A DNA stretch of 64,000 bases from Tepidimonas aquatica (lineage in GTDB: Bacteria; Pseudomonadota; Gammaproteobacteria; Burkholderiales; Burkholderiaceae_C), in assembly GCF_007556585.1 (NCBI RefSeq), contig NZ_VJNA01000016.1, positions 1 through 64,000 of the forward strand, given 5' to 3'. Positions 48,862-59,001 of this stretch are shown in pieces. The notes below the pieces were generated by a model. That model worked only from the letters and a program-made list of their open reading frames with translations, searched no databases and was not told the DNA's origin. The number at the start of each line of letters is the position of its first letter. Within the stretch, counting starts at the first letter, position 1. The position numbers and the translations under genes were made by a program.

Positions 48862-48864
48862 AGG

Positions 48865-50301
48865 TCACTCGATGGCCTTGACGATGTCCTCGACCACTTT
48901 CTTGGCGTCGCCAAACACCATCATCGTCTTGTCCATGTAGAACAGCTCGTTGTCCAGCCCGGCGTAGCCGGTGGCCATCGAGCGCTTGTTGACGATGACG
49001 GTGCGCGCCTTGTAGGCCTCCAGGATCGGCATGCCGTAGATGGGGCTACCCTTTTGCAGCGCGGCCGGGTTGACGACGTCGTTGGCGCCCAGGATGATGG
49101 CGACGTCGGTTTGCCCGAACTCGGGGTTGATATCTTCCATCTCGAACACCTGGTCGTACGGCACCTCGGCCTCGGCCAGCAGCACGTTCATGTGCCCCGG
49201 CATGCGTCCGGCCACCGGGTGGATGGCGTACTTGACGCCGATGCCTTTGTCGGTGAGCTTTTGCGCCAGCTCTTTGACGGCGTGCTGCGCGCGCGCCACC
49301 GCCAGCCCGTAGCCGGGCACGATGATGACGCTTTCGGCGTTGGACAGGATGAAGGCGACGTCGTCCGGGCTGCCGGTGCGCACCGTGCGCTGCTGCTGCG
49401 TGCCCTGCGCCGCGGCCGGGTCGGCCCCAAAGCCGCCGAGAATGACGTTGATGAACGAGCGGTTCATCGCCTTGCACATGATGTAGCTGAGGATCGCGCC
49501 CGACGAGCCCACCAGCGAGCCGGCGATGATCAGCATCGGGTTGTTGAGGCTAAAGCCGATGCCCGCCGCCGCCCAGCCTGAGTAGCTGTTGAGCATCGAC
49601 ACCACCACCGGCATGTCGGCGCCGCCGATCGGAATGATGATCAGCACCCCCAGCACGAAGCTGAGCGCCAGCATCAGGTAAAACGCCGACGCGCTTTCGG
49701 TGACGGCGTAGGCAATGCCCAGCGCCACGGTGGCCAGCCCCAGCACCAGGTTGAGCAGGTGCTGGCCGGCAAACACCACCGGCGCGCCCTGAAACAGCCG
49801 GAACTTGTACTTGCCGGACAGCTTGCCAAACGCGATCACCGAGCCGCTGAAGGTGATGGCGCCGATGGCCGCGCCCAAAAACAGCTCGACCTTGTTGCCC
49901 AGCGGGATGGGCGGCACGCTGCCATCGGCACCACGCTGCACGATGCCGAAGGCGTACGGCTCGGTGGCGGCGGCGATGGCGATGAACACCGCCGCCAGGC
50001 CCACCATGCTGTGCATGAAGGCCACGAGCTCGGGCATCTTGGTCATTTCGACGCGCTTGGCCATGACGGCGCCGGCGCTGCCGCCAGCCAGCAAACCCAG
50101 CAGCACCCACACCATGCCTTGGGCACCACCGCCCGACAGCTCCACGATCAGCGCCGCCGTGGTGAGGATGGCGATGGCCATACCGACCATGCCAAAGAGG
50201 TTGCCGCGGATCGAGGTCGTCGGGTGGCTCAAGCCCTTGAGCGCCTGGATGAAACAGACGCTGGCCACCAGGTACAACAGGACCACCAGGTTCATGCTCA
50301 T
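48865..50301 (-). CDS. pntB: Proton-translocating NAD(P) transhydrogenase beta subunit
   Basis: NADP(H)-binding and membrane subunit of the transhydrogenase that uses the proton gradient to make NADPH from NADH; 478 residues. About nine membrane spans are followed by the dIII domain with VIIVPGYGLAVARAQHAV and the ILGANDVVNPAA motif. The start ATG at 50299-50301 (MSMNLVVLLYLVA) overlaps the pntAb stop (ATGA). The 3' end directly borders the IS3 remnant, yet the C-terminus VVEDIVKAIE looks complete. Confidence 0.96.
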   Translation of the reverse strand: MSMNLVVLLYLVASVCFIQALKGLSHPTTSIRGNLFGMVGMAIAILTTAALIVELSGGGAQGMVWVLLGLLAGGSAGAVMAKRVEMTKMPELVAFMHSMVGLAAVFIAIAAATEPYAFGIVQRGADGSVPPIPLGNKVELFLGAAIGAITFSGSVIAFGKLSGKYKFRLFQGAPVVFAGQHLLNLVLGLATVALGIAYAVTESASAFYLMLALSFVLGVLIIIPIGGADMPVVVSMLNSYSGWAAAGIGFSLNNPMLIIAGSLVGSSGAILSYIMCKAMNRSFINVILGGFGADPAAAQGTQQQRTVRTGSPDDVAFILSNAESVIIVPGYGLAVARAQHAVKELAQKLTDKGIGVKYAIHPVAGRMPGHMNVLLAEAEVPYDQVFEMEDINPEFGQTDVAIILGANDVVNPAALQKGSPIYGMPILEAYKARTVIVNKRSMATGYAGLDNELFYMDKTMMVFGDAKKVVEDIVKAIE

Positions 50302-50624
50302 GCGCGCTCTCCTTGCTCGGCCGCGGCGGGTTTGCGCTCTTTCTTCTTGAACATTTCGAGCATGCGGCGCGTAACCAAAAAGCCGCCAAAGACGTTGACG
50401 GCGGCCAACGCCACCGCCAACACGCCCATGGCCTTGCCCAGGCCGGTTTCGGTCAGCGCCGCGGCCAACATCGCGCCCACGATGACGATGGCCGAGATGG
50501 CGTTGGTCACCGCCATCAGCGGCGTGTGCAGCGCCGGCGTGACGTTCCACACGACGTGGTAGCCCACGTAGATGGCCAACACAAAGATGATCACGTTGTA
50601 CAGGATCGGGGATACAGCTTCCAT
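50298..50624 (-). CDS. pntAb: NAD(P) transhydrogenase alpha subunit 2 (membrane part)
   Basis: A 108-residue membrane segment corresponding to the C-terminal helices of E. coli PntA. It contains YHVVWNVTPALHTPLMAVTN, a conserved transhydrogenase helix, and ends in a Lys/Glu-rich tail. The three-gene split pntAa-pntAb-pntB is common in alpha- and betaproteobacteria. Confidence 0.94.
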   Translation of the reverse strand: MEAVSPILYNVIIFVLAIYVGYHVVWNVTPALHTPLMAVTNAISAIVIVGAMLAAALTETGLGKAMGVLAVALAAVNVFGGFLVTRRMLEMFKKKERKPAAAEQGERA

Positions 50625-50646
50625 TGGCGTTCTCCAGGCAGGGCCA

Positions 50647-51792
50647 TCAGGTGCGGCGGCGCAGCTCGCCCGCGTGCGTCACCAAGCAGGCGGCCACGAT
50701 GTCATCGTCCAGGTTGAGCTGCAGCTGCCCTTCCTTGGTGACGATGAGCTTGAGAAAGTCCAGCACGTTGCGCGCGTACAGCGCCGAGGCGTCGGCGGCC
50801 ACCATCGCGGGCAGGTTGGTGTGGCCAATGATGGTCACCCCGTGCGCGCTGACCACCTGGTCGGGCACGGTCAGCGGGCAGTTGCCACCGGGCTGGCCAT
50901 GCGGCCCCAGCGGCCCGCGCCCGGCGGCCAGGTCCACGATGACCGAGCCGGGCTTCATGCTGCGCACCATCTCCTCGGTGACCAGCGTTGGCGCGGGGCG
51001 GCCGGGAATCAGCGCGGTGGTGATGACGACGTCGGCCTGGGCCACGCGTTTGGCCACCTCGGCGCGCTGGCGCTGCAGCCAGCTCTCGGGCATGGGGCGG
51101 GCGTAGCCGCCCACGCCTTGGGCGCATTCCCGCTCCTCGTCGGTTTCGTAGGGCACATCGATGAATTTGGCCCCCAGGCTCTCCACCTGTTCCTTGACGG
51201 CAGGGCGCACGTCGGAGGCCTCGATGACCGCGCCCAGCCGCTTGGCCGTGGCAATGGCCTGCAAGCCCGCCACGCCCACACCCAGCACCACGACGCGCGC
51301 GGCTTTGATAGTGCCCGCGGCCGTCATCAGCATCGGAAAGAGGCGCTGGTAATGGTTGGCCGCCAGCATCACCGCCTTGTAGCCGGCGATGTTGGCTTGG
51401 CTCGACAGCACGTCCATGCTCTGCGCGCGCGTGGTGCGCGGCGCCGCCTCCAGCGCGAACGCGGTCAACCCGGCCGCGGCCAGACGCTGCAGCCCCTCGA
51501 CATCAAAAGGGTTGAGCATGCCGATCAGCGTCGCGCCAGCCTTCATCTGCGCCAGCTCGTCCACGGCCGGCGCACGCACCTTGAGCACCAACTCGGCGCC
51601 GAGCGCCGTGGCCGCATCGACGATCTCGGCCCCGACGGCGCGGTAGGCCTCGTCGGGCGCACTGGAGGCCACGCCGGCGCCCGTTTGCACCAGCACGTAG
51701 TGGCCTTGCGCCACCAGCTTTTTGGCGGTTTCGGGGGTCACGGCCACCCGGGTTTCCAGCGCCGCCGTTTCGGCGGGCACGCCTATGCGCAT
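50647..51792 (-). CDS. pntAa: NAD(P) transhydrogenase alpha subunit 1 (NAD-binding)
   Basis: Soluble NAD(H)-binding domain I of the transhydrogenase, 381 residues. It starts MRIGVPAETAALETRVAVTP. The Rossmann motif VVLGVGVAGLQAIATAKRLG and the mobile-loop region YARPMPESWL are visible. First gene of the pnt operon. About 200 non-coding bases separate it from the divergent NUDIX gene. Confidence 0.95.
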   Translation of the reverse strand: MRIGVPAETAALETRVAVTPETAKKLVAQGHYVLVQTGAGVASSAPDEAYRAVGAEIVDAATALGAELVLKVRAPAVDELAQMKAGATLIGMLNPFDVEGLQRLAAAGLTAFALEAAPRTTRAQSMDVLSSQANIAGYKAVMLAANHYQRLFPMLMTAAGTIKAARVVVLGVGVAGLQAIATAKRLGAVIEASDVRPAVKEQVESLGAKFIDVPYETDEERECAQGVGGYARPMPESWLQRQRAEVAKRVAQADVVITTALIPGRPAPTLVTEEMVRSMKPGSVIVDLAAGRGPLGPHGQPGGNCPLTVPDQVVSAHGVTIIGHTNLPAMVAADASALYARNVLDFLKLIVTKEGQLQLNLDDDIVAACLVTHAGELRRRT

Positions 51793-51995
51793 GGGTGTTC
51801 TCCTCGCTTGGGGTTGGGTGTGGTTGTCGCGCAGCCCTACAGGTTAGCGGCAAAGCGCGCGACACGCCATCGCCCGCCCGACACATGACCCTCGGGATTA
51901 CCCGCAAACGGCTGCGCCCGTGGTGATGCCACGATAAGTGATTCTTGATATTGTGCCGTTAGGCGACGCCGGCGCGCAACGGCACCACCGCGATA

Positions 51996-52508
51996 ATGCG
52001 CCTCATGCCGAACCAACGCTTCCAAGCCAACGTCACCGTGGCCGCGATCATCGAGCGCGAGGGGCGCTACCTGCTGATCGAAGAGCACACGCCAGAGGGG
52101 TTGCGCCTGAACAACCCCGCCGGGCATCTGGAGCAGGGCGAGGACCCCGTGCAGGCGTGCGTGCGCGAGGTGCTGGAAGAAACCGCCCATCCGTTCACGC
52201 CCACGGCGTTGTTGGGCGTGTACCTGTCGCGTCTGTGCCGCCCCGCCACGGGCGAGGACATCACCTACGTGCGCCTGGCCTTCGTCGGCACGGTGGACGA
52301 CGCGGTGCCCGGGCGCGCGCTGGACGAAGGCATCGTGCGCACCGTGTGGATGACGTTGGACGAGGTGCGTGCCAGCCGCGCGCGCCACCGCAGCGCGCTG
52401 GTGCTGCGCTGCATTGAAGACCACGCCGCCGGGCGACGTTTGCCCCTGGAGGCCGTGCACACCGACGTGTCGGTGCGAACTCCCGTCGTGCTCACGGGGC
52501 AAGCGTAA
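51996..52508 (+). CDS. NUDIX hydrolase (NudJ-like)
   Basis: A 170-residue NUDIX protein. The box GHLEQGEDPVQACVREVLEE fits GX5EX7REUXEE. The family resembles NudJ, a thiamine- or nucleoside-diphosphate phosphatase that often stands next to the tRNA thiolase gene mnmA; mnmA is not visible here. The ATG at 52005 (MPNQRFQ) may be the true start. The 3' end overlaps the convergent rsmE by 17 bases. Confidence 0.85.
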   Translation: MRLMPNQRFQANVTVAAIIEREGRYLLIEEHTPEGLRLNNPAGHLEQGEDPVQACVREVLEETAHPFTPTALLGVYLSRLCRPATGEDITYVRLAFVGTVDDAVPGRALDEGIVRTVWMTLDEVRASRARHRSALVLRCIEDHAAGRRLPLEAVHTDVSVRTPVVLTGQA

Positions 52509-53229
52509 GCACGGTCAACGCCGCCAGCGCCGCCGTCTCGGTGCGCAACACCCGCGCGCCCAGGCTCACCGGCTGCAGACCGGCGTGGGCCAGCGTCGCT
52601 TCTTCGTCCGGGGCAAGCCCGCCCTCCGGCCCGAGCACGACGTGGCACGGCCCGGGGTACATCGCCGCCCACCGGGCCAGGGTGGGAACGTCCGGTTGCA
52701 GCGACAGCCACAACCCCCTACCGAGACCGGTGCGCACCGGGTCGGCCAGCCAGTCGGCCAAGGCGCGCACCGGCTGCACCAGGGGTACCCGGTTGCCACC
52801 GCATTGTTCGCAGGCGGCCACCGCCACCGCTTGCCAGTGCGCGATCTTTTTGTCGGCGCGCTCGCCGCTCAAGCGCAACACGCTGCGCTGGGTCAGCAAC
52901 GGCTGGACGCTGGCCACGCCCAGTTCGGTGGCCTTTTCGACCAGCCAATCCATGCGCTCGTTGGCGGGCATGCCCACGGCCAGGTGCACGGCACGCGCGG
53001 GCTCGCGCTGCACCGCTTCGTGCGCCTGCACCTGCACGGTGACGTCGCGCCGCCCGATGGCGGTGATGGTGGCGCGCCACTGACCGCCGTGCAGCGGGTC
53101 GCCAAACAGCGTCAACGCGTCGCCCGGCTGCAGGCGCAGCACCTGCACGTGGCGGCTGGCCGCAGGCGGCAGCACCACGGTTTGGCCGGCCTGCAGCGGC
53201 TGTGGGTGGTGAATGCGGGGCGCGTCCAT
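52492..53229 (-). CDS. rsmE: 16S rRNA m3U1498 methyltransferase RsmE
   Basis: SPOUT-family enzyme that methylates U1498 of 16S rRNA; 245 residues. An N-terminal PUA-like part (HVQVLRLQPGDALTLFG) is followed by the knot domain with VEKATELGVASVQPLLTQRS and LGPEGGLAPDEEATLAHAGL. The ATG at 53227-53229 was chosen; a GTG two codons upstream is possible. It starts ten bases after the amgK stop. Confidence 0.95.
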   Translation of the reverse strand: MDAPRIHHPQPLQAGQTVVLPPAASRHVQVLRLQPGDALTLFGDPLHGGQWRATITAIGRRDVTVQVQAHEAVQREPARAVHLAVGMPANERMDWLVEKATELGVASVQPLLTQRSVLRLSGERADKKIAHWQAVAVAACEQCGGNRVPLVQPVRALADWLADPVRTGLGRGLWLSLQPDVPTLARWAAMYPGPCHVVLGPEGGLAPDEEATLAHAGLQPVSLGARVLRTETAALAALTVLTLAP

Positions 53230-53239
53230 GGCCACCGCG

Positions 53240-54385
53240 TCAGAGCGCGCGCCCGAACGAGTAGGCCGTGGTGGTCTCGATGCCCTCGACAGCGTCGATG
53301 AGCTTGAGCAGCGGCGCCAGCTCGCGGTAGCGCGCCGCGGTGTGACGGATGTAGCCGATGAAGCGCGGCGCGTCCGCCAGGTACTGCGGCTTGCCGTCGC
53401 GCAGCGTCAGCCGCGCGAAGATGCCCGCGACCTTGAGGTGGCGCTGCAGCCCCATCCACTCCACCGCACGGTAAAAGGCCCCAAAGTCGTACGACCAGTC
53501 CTCGTGCTCCAGGAGCCCGGCGCGGCGCGCCGCGTCCCAGTAGCGGATCGTGACGTCCAACACCACCTCCTCCTCCCACGACAGGAAGGCGTCGCGCATC
53601 AGGCTGGCGATGTCGTAGGTCAGGGGGCCATGCACCGCGTCCTGAAAGTCCAGCACCCCCAGTCGCCCCTCGGGGTGGCTGGGGTCGAAGCCGCCGTCGG
53701 GCAGCATCAGGTTGCGCGGCATGAAGTCGCGATGCACCCACACAGTGGGCTGCGCCAGCACCCGGCGCACGATCAGGTCGAACGCCTCGTGCAGGGTTTG
53801 CTGCTGCACCGCCGACAGCGCCACGCCCTTGTGGCGCGCCAAGTACCAGTCGGGGAAGAGCGCCAGCTCGCGACGCAACAGCGCCTCGTCATAGGGCGGC
53901 AGCACCTGCGGCCGGGTGGCGCGCTGCCAGGCCAGCAGCGCCGCGATGGCATCCTTGAAGTACGGCAGCGCCGCCTGCGGCTGCTGCGGGTCGAGCGCGT
54001 GCAGCAACGTGCCCGTGCCCAGGTCGGTCAGCAGCATGAAGCCGTGCGCCTCGTCCCAGGCCAGCACCCGCGGCGCACGCACCCCGGCCTCGCGCATCAA
54101 CCCCGCCACCCGCACAAAGGGACGACAGTCCTCCTGCGCGGGCGGCGCGTCCATGATGATGAGTGAGCCCCCGCCGTGCGTGGGCGCGCGCTCGACGCGC
54201 AGGTAACGCCGAAAGCTGGCGTCGGCGCTGGCCAGGCGCAGCGTGGCCGGCTGCAGGCCGTGGGGTTCGGCCACCGACTGCAGCCAGGCGTCGAAGGCGG
54301 CGGCACGCGCCGGGTCGGCCCAGGCGACGGGGGCAGGAACGGCAGGCGCGGCAGCAGGTTCAGTCGGCATGGTTGTGGGGCTCAT
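53240..54385 (-). CDS. amgK: AmgK-like amino-sugar kinase (phosphotransferase)
   Basis: A 381-residue aminoglycoside-phosphotransferase-fold kinase. In pseudomonads AmgK phosphorylates N-acetylmuramate or N-acetylglucosamine at C1 in cell-wall recycling. It shows ASADASFRRYLRVE, VHRDFMPRNLML (catalytic loop) and VLDFQDAVHGPLTYDIASL (metal site). It is divergent from lptD by 47 bases, its usual position. The partner uridylyltransferase murU is not next to it here, since rsmE follows instead. Confidence 0.88.
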   Translation of the reverse strand: MSPTTMPTEPAAAPAVPAPVAWADPARAAAFDAWLQSVAEPHGLQPATLRLASADASFRRYLRVERAPTHGGGSLIIMDAPPAQEDCRPFVRVAGLMREAGVRAPRVLAWDEAHGFMLLTDLGTGTLLHALDPQQPQAALPYFKDAIAALLAWQRATRPQVLPPYDEALLRRELALFPDWYLARHKGVALSAVQQQTLHEAFDLIVRRVLAQPTVWVHRDFMPRNLMLPDGGFDPSHPEGRLGVLDFQDAVHGPLTYDIASLMRDAFLSWEEEVVLDVTIRYWDAARRAGLLEHEDWSYDFGAFYRAVEWMGLQRHLKVAGIFARLTLRDGKPQYLADAPRFIGYIRHTAARYRELAPLLKLIDAVEGIETTTAYSFGRAL

Positions 54386-54432
54386 GGATAATCACTGCGA
54401 TTCTACGAACGCCCGTGCCGTCCGCGTCTGCC

Positions 54433-56874
54433 ATGCGCCTTGCGCCCCAACCCCACACCCCCTGTGGCCCGGCCCCTGCCGCCGTGCGCCGCCCGCTGGC
54501 GGTGCTGGTGGCGCTGCTGGGGGCGGCGCCGGCGCTGGCCCCGGCCCAGGGGTTGGTGCTGCAACCGTCGTTGACGCTGCAGGAGCTGCCCGCGGCGCTG
54601 CGCGCCCGGCTGCCCGTCACCGTGGAGGGCGCGCGCATCGCGGGCCGTGTGGATGAGCGCCTCGACGTCGAAGGCGGGGCCGTGTTGCGCCGCCACGACC
54701 TGGTGCTGCGCGCCGACACGCTCAGCCACACCAGCGCCGACGACACCGCGATCGCGCAGGGGCACGTGCGCGTGGTGCGCCTGGGCAACGTGTACGAAGG
54801 CACGCGGCTGCAGCTCAAGCTCGACACGTTCGAGGGCCGCTTCGACGACGTGCGCTTTGAGCTCGGACGCACCGGCGGGCAGGGTGAGGCCGCGCGCGTC
54901 GACTTCCTCGACGAGCACCGCTCGGTCGCCCATCGGGTGCGCTACAGCACCTGCCCCCGCCCGGCCAGCGGCCCGTGGCAGCCGGCGTGGGCGGTGACCG
55001 CCGACGAGGTGCGGCTGGACATGGCCAGCGACACCGGCGAAGCGCGTGGCGGCCGCCTCGAGTTCCAAGGGGTGCCGTTGCTCGCAGCCCCCCGGCTGAG
55101 CTTTCCGCTGTCCGACGCGCGCAAAAGCGGCTGGCTGCCGCCGACGCTGAACCTGGACAACCAAAGCGGTTTTGAAACCACGGTACCGTATTACCTCAAC
55201 CTCGCGCCCAACCGCGACGCCACGCTGTACCCGACGCTGATGACACGCCGCGGCCTGGACCTGGGCGGCGAGTATCGCTACTTGGAGCCTACCTACAGCG
55301 GGCATCTGCGCGCGGCCTACATGCCCAACGACGGGCTGCGCAGCATGGACCGCTGGGCTTACGCGGTGCAGCATCAGCAAGCGCTGGCTGGGCTGAACTG
55401 GTTGCCCGGGGCGGGCTTGCGGCTCAACCTCAACCGCGTCAGCGACGACGACTACTGGCGCGACTTTCCGCGCACCAGCGTCATCACCAACCTGTCGCAG
55501 CGCCTGCTGGCCAACGAAGCGGTGCTCAGCGGCGGGCAGGGCGACTGGAGCTACAGCCTGCTGGCGCAGCGCTGGCAAACGCTGGGGGCCGCGCCCAGCA
55601 TCGTCAACATCCCGGCCGAGACCATCGTGGCACCGTACGACCGCGTGCCGTCGCTGGCGCTGCGCTGGCGCCCGGCACCCTGGGGTGGTGCGCTGGAGGG
55701 CTGGCGCCTGAGCACCGACGCCGAGCTGACGCAGTTTCGCACCGACCGCACCCCCGTGGTGTGGGACGGCGTGTCGGCCGGCGAACAACGCAGCGACGTC
55801 AACGGCACGCGCACGCTGGGCGTGCTGCGTCTGAGTCGCCGCTGGGAGACGCCGGGCTGGTTTGTCGAGCCCAGCGTGCAGCTGCACGCACGCCACTACC
55901 GCTTCGAACAAGCGCTGGGCGACGGCCGGCGCAGCGCCAGCGTGGTGCTGCCGACCGCTGCGCTGGACGCCGGCTTGGTGTTTGAGCGCGCCACCACCTG
56001 GGGCGGGCGGGCACTGGCGCAAACGCTGGAGCCGCGCATCCTGCTGGCGGCCACGCCGTACCGTGACCAGCGCCTGCTGCCGGTGTACGACAGCGCGGCC
56101 TACGACTTCAACCTGGCCACCATCTACGCCCCCAACCCCTACGCGGGCAACGACCGCATCGCCGATGCGCGCACCGTCACCTACGGCATCACCACGCGGC
56201 TGTACGCGCAAGACAGCGGGGCCGAGCTGGCCAGTCTGGGCGTGGCGCAGCGCGTGCGGCTGCGCGAGCAGCGCGTCACGCTGCCCAACGAGACGGCGCT
56301 GGCCACCGGGCGCAGCGACATCCTGATCGGCTCCACGCTGCATTGGGACCGCCAGTGGTCGTTCACCGGCACCTGGCAGTTCAACACCGAGCAGCACACC
56401 TCGGTGCGTACGGTGCTGTCGGCGCGCTACCAGCCCGGGGCGTACCGCGTGCTCAACGTCGCGTACCGCAACAACGAAACCACGGGCGCGCGCAGCCGCT
56501 TGCTCGACATCGCCTGGCAGTGGCCCCTGGTGGCGCCGGGCGGCCCCATGCCCAGCGCCGTGCCCGGCCAAGCCCTGGGGCCGGGGCGCTGGTATGGCGT
56601 CGGCCGCGTCAACTACAGCCTGCTGGAGCGGCGCGTCGTCGACCTGGTGGCCGGCTTCGAATACGATGCCGGCTGCTGGATTGGCCGCATCGTGCTGGAG
56701 CGGCTGCAGCAAAGCGCCAGCCGCGCCAACCAGCGCATCCTGTTTCAACTGGAGCTTTCGGGCTTTTCGCGCCTGGGCAGCAACCCGCTGCAGGCGCTGC
56801 GCCAGCACATCCCGCGCTACCAGTACCTGCGCGAAGACGTCGATCCGCCCAGCCGCTTCCAACGCTATGAATAA
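54433..56874 (+). CDS. lptD: LPS-assembly outer-membrane protein LptD
   Basis: Outer-membrane beta-barrel that inserts lipopolysaccharide into the outer leaflet; 813 residues. A signal peptide ends near PALAPAQG. The periplasmic OstA-like domain (GGAVLRRHDLVLRADTLSH) precedes the barrel with SFPLSDARKSGWLPPTLNLD and many alternating strands. Only two cysteines are visible after the signal (STCPRP and DAGCW), fewer than the four of E. coli. The ATG at 54433 was selected; it overlaps surA by eight bases. Confidence 0.93.
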   Translation: MRLAPQPHTPCGPAPAAVRRPLAVLVALLGAAPALAPAQGLVLQPSLTLQELPAALRARLPVTVEGARIAGRVDERLDVEGGAVLRRHDLVLRADTLSHTSADDTAIAQGHVRVVRLGNVYEGTRLQLKLDTFEGRFDDVRFELGRTGGQGEAARVDFLDEHRSVAHRVRYSTCPRPASGPWQPAWAVTADEVRLDMASDTGEARGGRLEFQGVPLLAAPRLSFPLSDARKSGWLPPTLNLDNQSGFETTVPYYLNLAPNRDATLYPTLMTRRGLDLGGEYRYLEPTYSGHLRAAYMPNDGLRSMDRWAYAVQHQQALAGLNWLPGAGLRLNLNRVSDDDYWRDFPRTSVITNLSQRLLANEAVLSGGQGDWSYSLLAQRWQTLGAAPSIVNIPAETIVAPYDRVPSLALRWRPAPWGGALEGWRLSTDAELTQFRTDRTPVVWDGVSAGEQRSDVNGTRTLGVLRLSRRWETPGWFVEPSVQLHARHYRFEQALGDGRRSASVVLPTAALDAGLVFERATTWGGRALAQTLEPRILLAATPYRDQRLLPVYDSAAYDFNLATIYAPNPYAGNDRIADARTVTYGITTRLYAQDSGAELASLGVAQRVRLREQRVTLPNETALATGRSDILIGSTLHWDRQWSFTGTWQFNTEQHTSVRTVLSARYQPGAYRVLNVAYRNNETTGARSRLLDIAWQWPLVAPGGPMPSAVPGQALGPGRWYGVGRVNYSLLERRVVDLVAGFEYDAGCWIGRIVLERLQQSASRANQRILFQLELSGFSRLGSNPLQALRQHIPRYQYLREDVDPPSRFQRYE

Positions 56875-58207
56875 ACCAAACCGCACCTTGCATGCAGCGG
56901 CCACGCTGCTGACCATCGCCCTGGCGCTGGGCGGCACGGGGGCCGCGGCGCAGCCGTTGGGCGCGCGCCCCGGGTCCACAAACGCCTCGACCAGCCTGGA
57001 CCACATCGTGGCGCTGGTGGGTGGGCAGCCCATCACCGCCAGCGAGGTGCGTGCGCGGCTGGCGCGCATCGAGGTGCCGGCTGACGCCCCGAGCAGCGCC
57101 CGAGCCAGCCTGGCGCGCGAAGTGCTGGAGCGCCTGATCGACGAGCGCGCGCTGCTGCAGGTGGCGCAGGAGCAAGGCGTGCGCGTCAGCGACGCCGAGG
57201 TCGATGCCGCCGAAGCGGAAGTGGCGCGCCGCAACGGCCTCAGCGTCGAGCAGCTGCACCAGCGCCTGCCCAGCGCCGGCTTGACGCTGGCCAGCTTTCG
57301 CGCCAACCTCCGTGACGAGCTGACGCTGCAGCGCCTGCGCGAACGCGAGGAGGCGCGCGCGCGCGTCAGCGAGGGCGACATCGACGCCTGGTTGCGCGAG
57401 CGTGAACACCCCACCAACCCCGCCCAGGTGGCGCTGGAGTTGGCACAGGTGTTCATTCCCGTGCCGGAAAACGCCTCTGCCGCGCAACAGGCCCAGGCCC
57501 AGCAACAGGCCGACGACGTGGCGCGCCGCGCCCGTGCCGGTGAGGACTTCGCGGCGCTGGCGCGCCAGTATTCGCGCGCGCCCGAGGCAACCCAGGGCGG
57601 ACGGCTTGGGCTGCGCACCGCCGACCGCTACCCGACGCTGTTTTGGGACGCCGTGCGCGCCCAGCCCGCGGGCAGCATTGTGGGACCACTGCGCAGCGGC
57701 GCCGGCTGGCACGTGCTGAAGGTGCTGACACAACGCCATGTCGACCTGCCCGAGCCCACGGTGACGCAGACCGAGGTGCGCCACATCCTGCTGCGCGCCG
57801 ACAACGATGCGCAGCGCCAAGCCGCCGTCGAGCAGCTACGCGCGCTGCGCCAGCGCATCGTGGCCGGCCAAATCAGCTTCGAAGACGCCGCGCGCCAGAC
57901 CAGCCAGGACGCCAGTGCCCGCGACGGCGGGCGGCTGGGGTGGGCCACGCCGGGCCTGTTCGTGCCGGAGTTCGAACAAGCGATGGACGCGCTGGCGCCG
58001 GGCCAGGTGTCGGAGCCGGTGGTGTCGCGCTTTGGCGTGCACCTGATCGAGGTGCTGCAACGCCGCGACGTGCCGCGCAGCGCGCGCGAGCTGCGCGACG
58101 CCGTGCGCGCGCTGCTGCGTCAACGCAAAGCCGACGAAGCGCTGGCCGAGCTGGTGCGCGAGGCGCGCGCGCGCACCTACGTCGAATACCGCGAGCCGCC
58201 GCAGTGA
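56867..58207 (+). CDS. surA: Periplasmic chaperone and peptidyl-prolyl isomerase SurA
   Basis: Escorts outer-membrane proteins across the periplasm; 446 residues. A signal peptide ends near GAAAQ. The SurA N-domain ([20 protein letters not shown]) precedes two parvulin domains, around [11 protein letters not shown] and [13 protein letters not shown]. It is translationally coupled to lptD, and its stop overlaps the rsmA GTG. Confidence 0.95.
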   Translation: MNKPNRTLHAAATLLTIALALGGTGAAAQPLGARPGSTNASTSLDHIVALVGGQPITASEVRARLARIEVPADAPSSARASLAREVLERLIDERALLQVAQEQGVRVSDAEVDAAEAEVARRNGLSVEQLHQRLPSAGLTLASFRANLRDELTLQRLREREEARARVSEGDIDAWLREREHPTNPAQVALELAQVFIPVPENASAAQQAQAQQQADDVARRARAGEDFAALARQYSRAPEATQGGRLGLRTADRYPTLFWDAVRAQPAGSIVGPLRSGAGWHVLKVLTQRHVDLPEPTVTQTEVRHILLRADNDAQRQAAVEQLRALRQRIVAGQISFEDAARQTSQDASARDGGRLGWATPGLFVPEFEQAMDALAPGQVSEPVVSRFGVHLIEVLQRRDVPRSARELRDAVRALLRQRKADEALAELVREARARTYVEYREPPQ

Positions 58208-58995
58208 GCCCCGTCCGACCCGACCCCGCCACGCTGGATGGCCACCGCGCGCGCAAGCGCTTTGGCCAGCACTTCCTCAGCGATCCGGCCATCATCGACG
58301 CCATCGTGCGCGCCATCGACCCGGAGCAGGGCGACTGCGTGGTCGAGATTGGCCCGGGCTTGGGCGCACTGACGCAACCGCTGCTGGAGCGGCTGCAGCG
58401 CCTGACCGTGGTCGAACTGGACCGTGACCTGGCGGCGCGGCTGCGCCAGCAAGCCGGGCTGGAGGTGGTGCAAGCCGACGTGCTGACAGTGGACTTTGGC
58501 GCCCTGGCCCAGCGCTGCGCCCCCCGGCGGCTGCGCGTGGTGGGCAACCTGCCCTACAACATTTCCACCCCCATCCTGTTTCACCTGCTGCGCTGGGCGC
58601 CTCAGGTGCAGGACCAGCATTTCATGCTGCAAAAAGAAGTGGTCGACCGCATGGTGGCGGCGCCCTGCACGGCCGCCTACGGACGGCTGAGCGTGATGCT
58701 GCAGTGGCGCTATGCGATGGAGCACGTGCTGCACGTGCCCCCCAGCGCCTTCACACCGCCGCCGCGCGTGGACAGTGCCGTGGTGCGCATGGAGCCGTAC
58801 CCGGCGCCGGCACCGCTGGACGCAGCCCGGCTGGAAGCGCTGGTCAAGGTGGCGTTTTCGCAGCGGCGCAAGCTGCTGCGCCACACCCTGGGGCCATGGC
58901 TGGCCGAGCAGGGCTACGGCGGCACGTTCGACCTGCAGCGCCGCGCCGAGGAAGTCCCGGTGCAGGACTACGTGGCGCTGGCGCAGGCGCTGTAG
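58204..58995 (+). CDS. rsmA: 16S rRNA m6(2)A1518/A1519 dimethyltransferase RsmA (KsgA), GTG start
   Basis: Dimethylates two adjacent adenosines near the 3' end of 16S rRNA; 263 residues. [20 protein letters not shown], the SAM motif [16 protein letters not shown] and the catalytic [10 protein letters not shown] are intact. The start is GTG at 58204, overlapping the surA TGA (GTGA). The frame upstream belongs to another reading of surA. Confidence 0.95.
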   Translation: MSPVRPDPATLDGHRARKRFGQHFLSDPAIIDAIVRAIDPEQGDCVVEIGPGLGALTQPLLERLQRLTVVELDRDLAARLRQQAGLEVVQADVLTVDFGALAQRCAPRRLRVVGNLPYNISTPILFHLLRWAPQVQDQHFMLQKEVVDRMVAAPCTAAYGRLSVMLQWRYAMEHVLHVPPSAFTPPPRVDSAVVRMEPYPAPAPLDAARLEALVKVAFSQRRKLLRHTLGPWLAEQGYGGTFDLQRRAEEVPVQDYVALAQAL

Positions 58996-59001
58996 CCTGG
59001 C

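Noticed and set aside
54403-57618. A 1071-codon minus-strand open frame across lptD and surA
   Set aside because: Long, but antisense to two well-supported genes. The Ser/Arg/Ala-rich composition and lack of domains mark it as a high-GC artefact.
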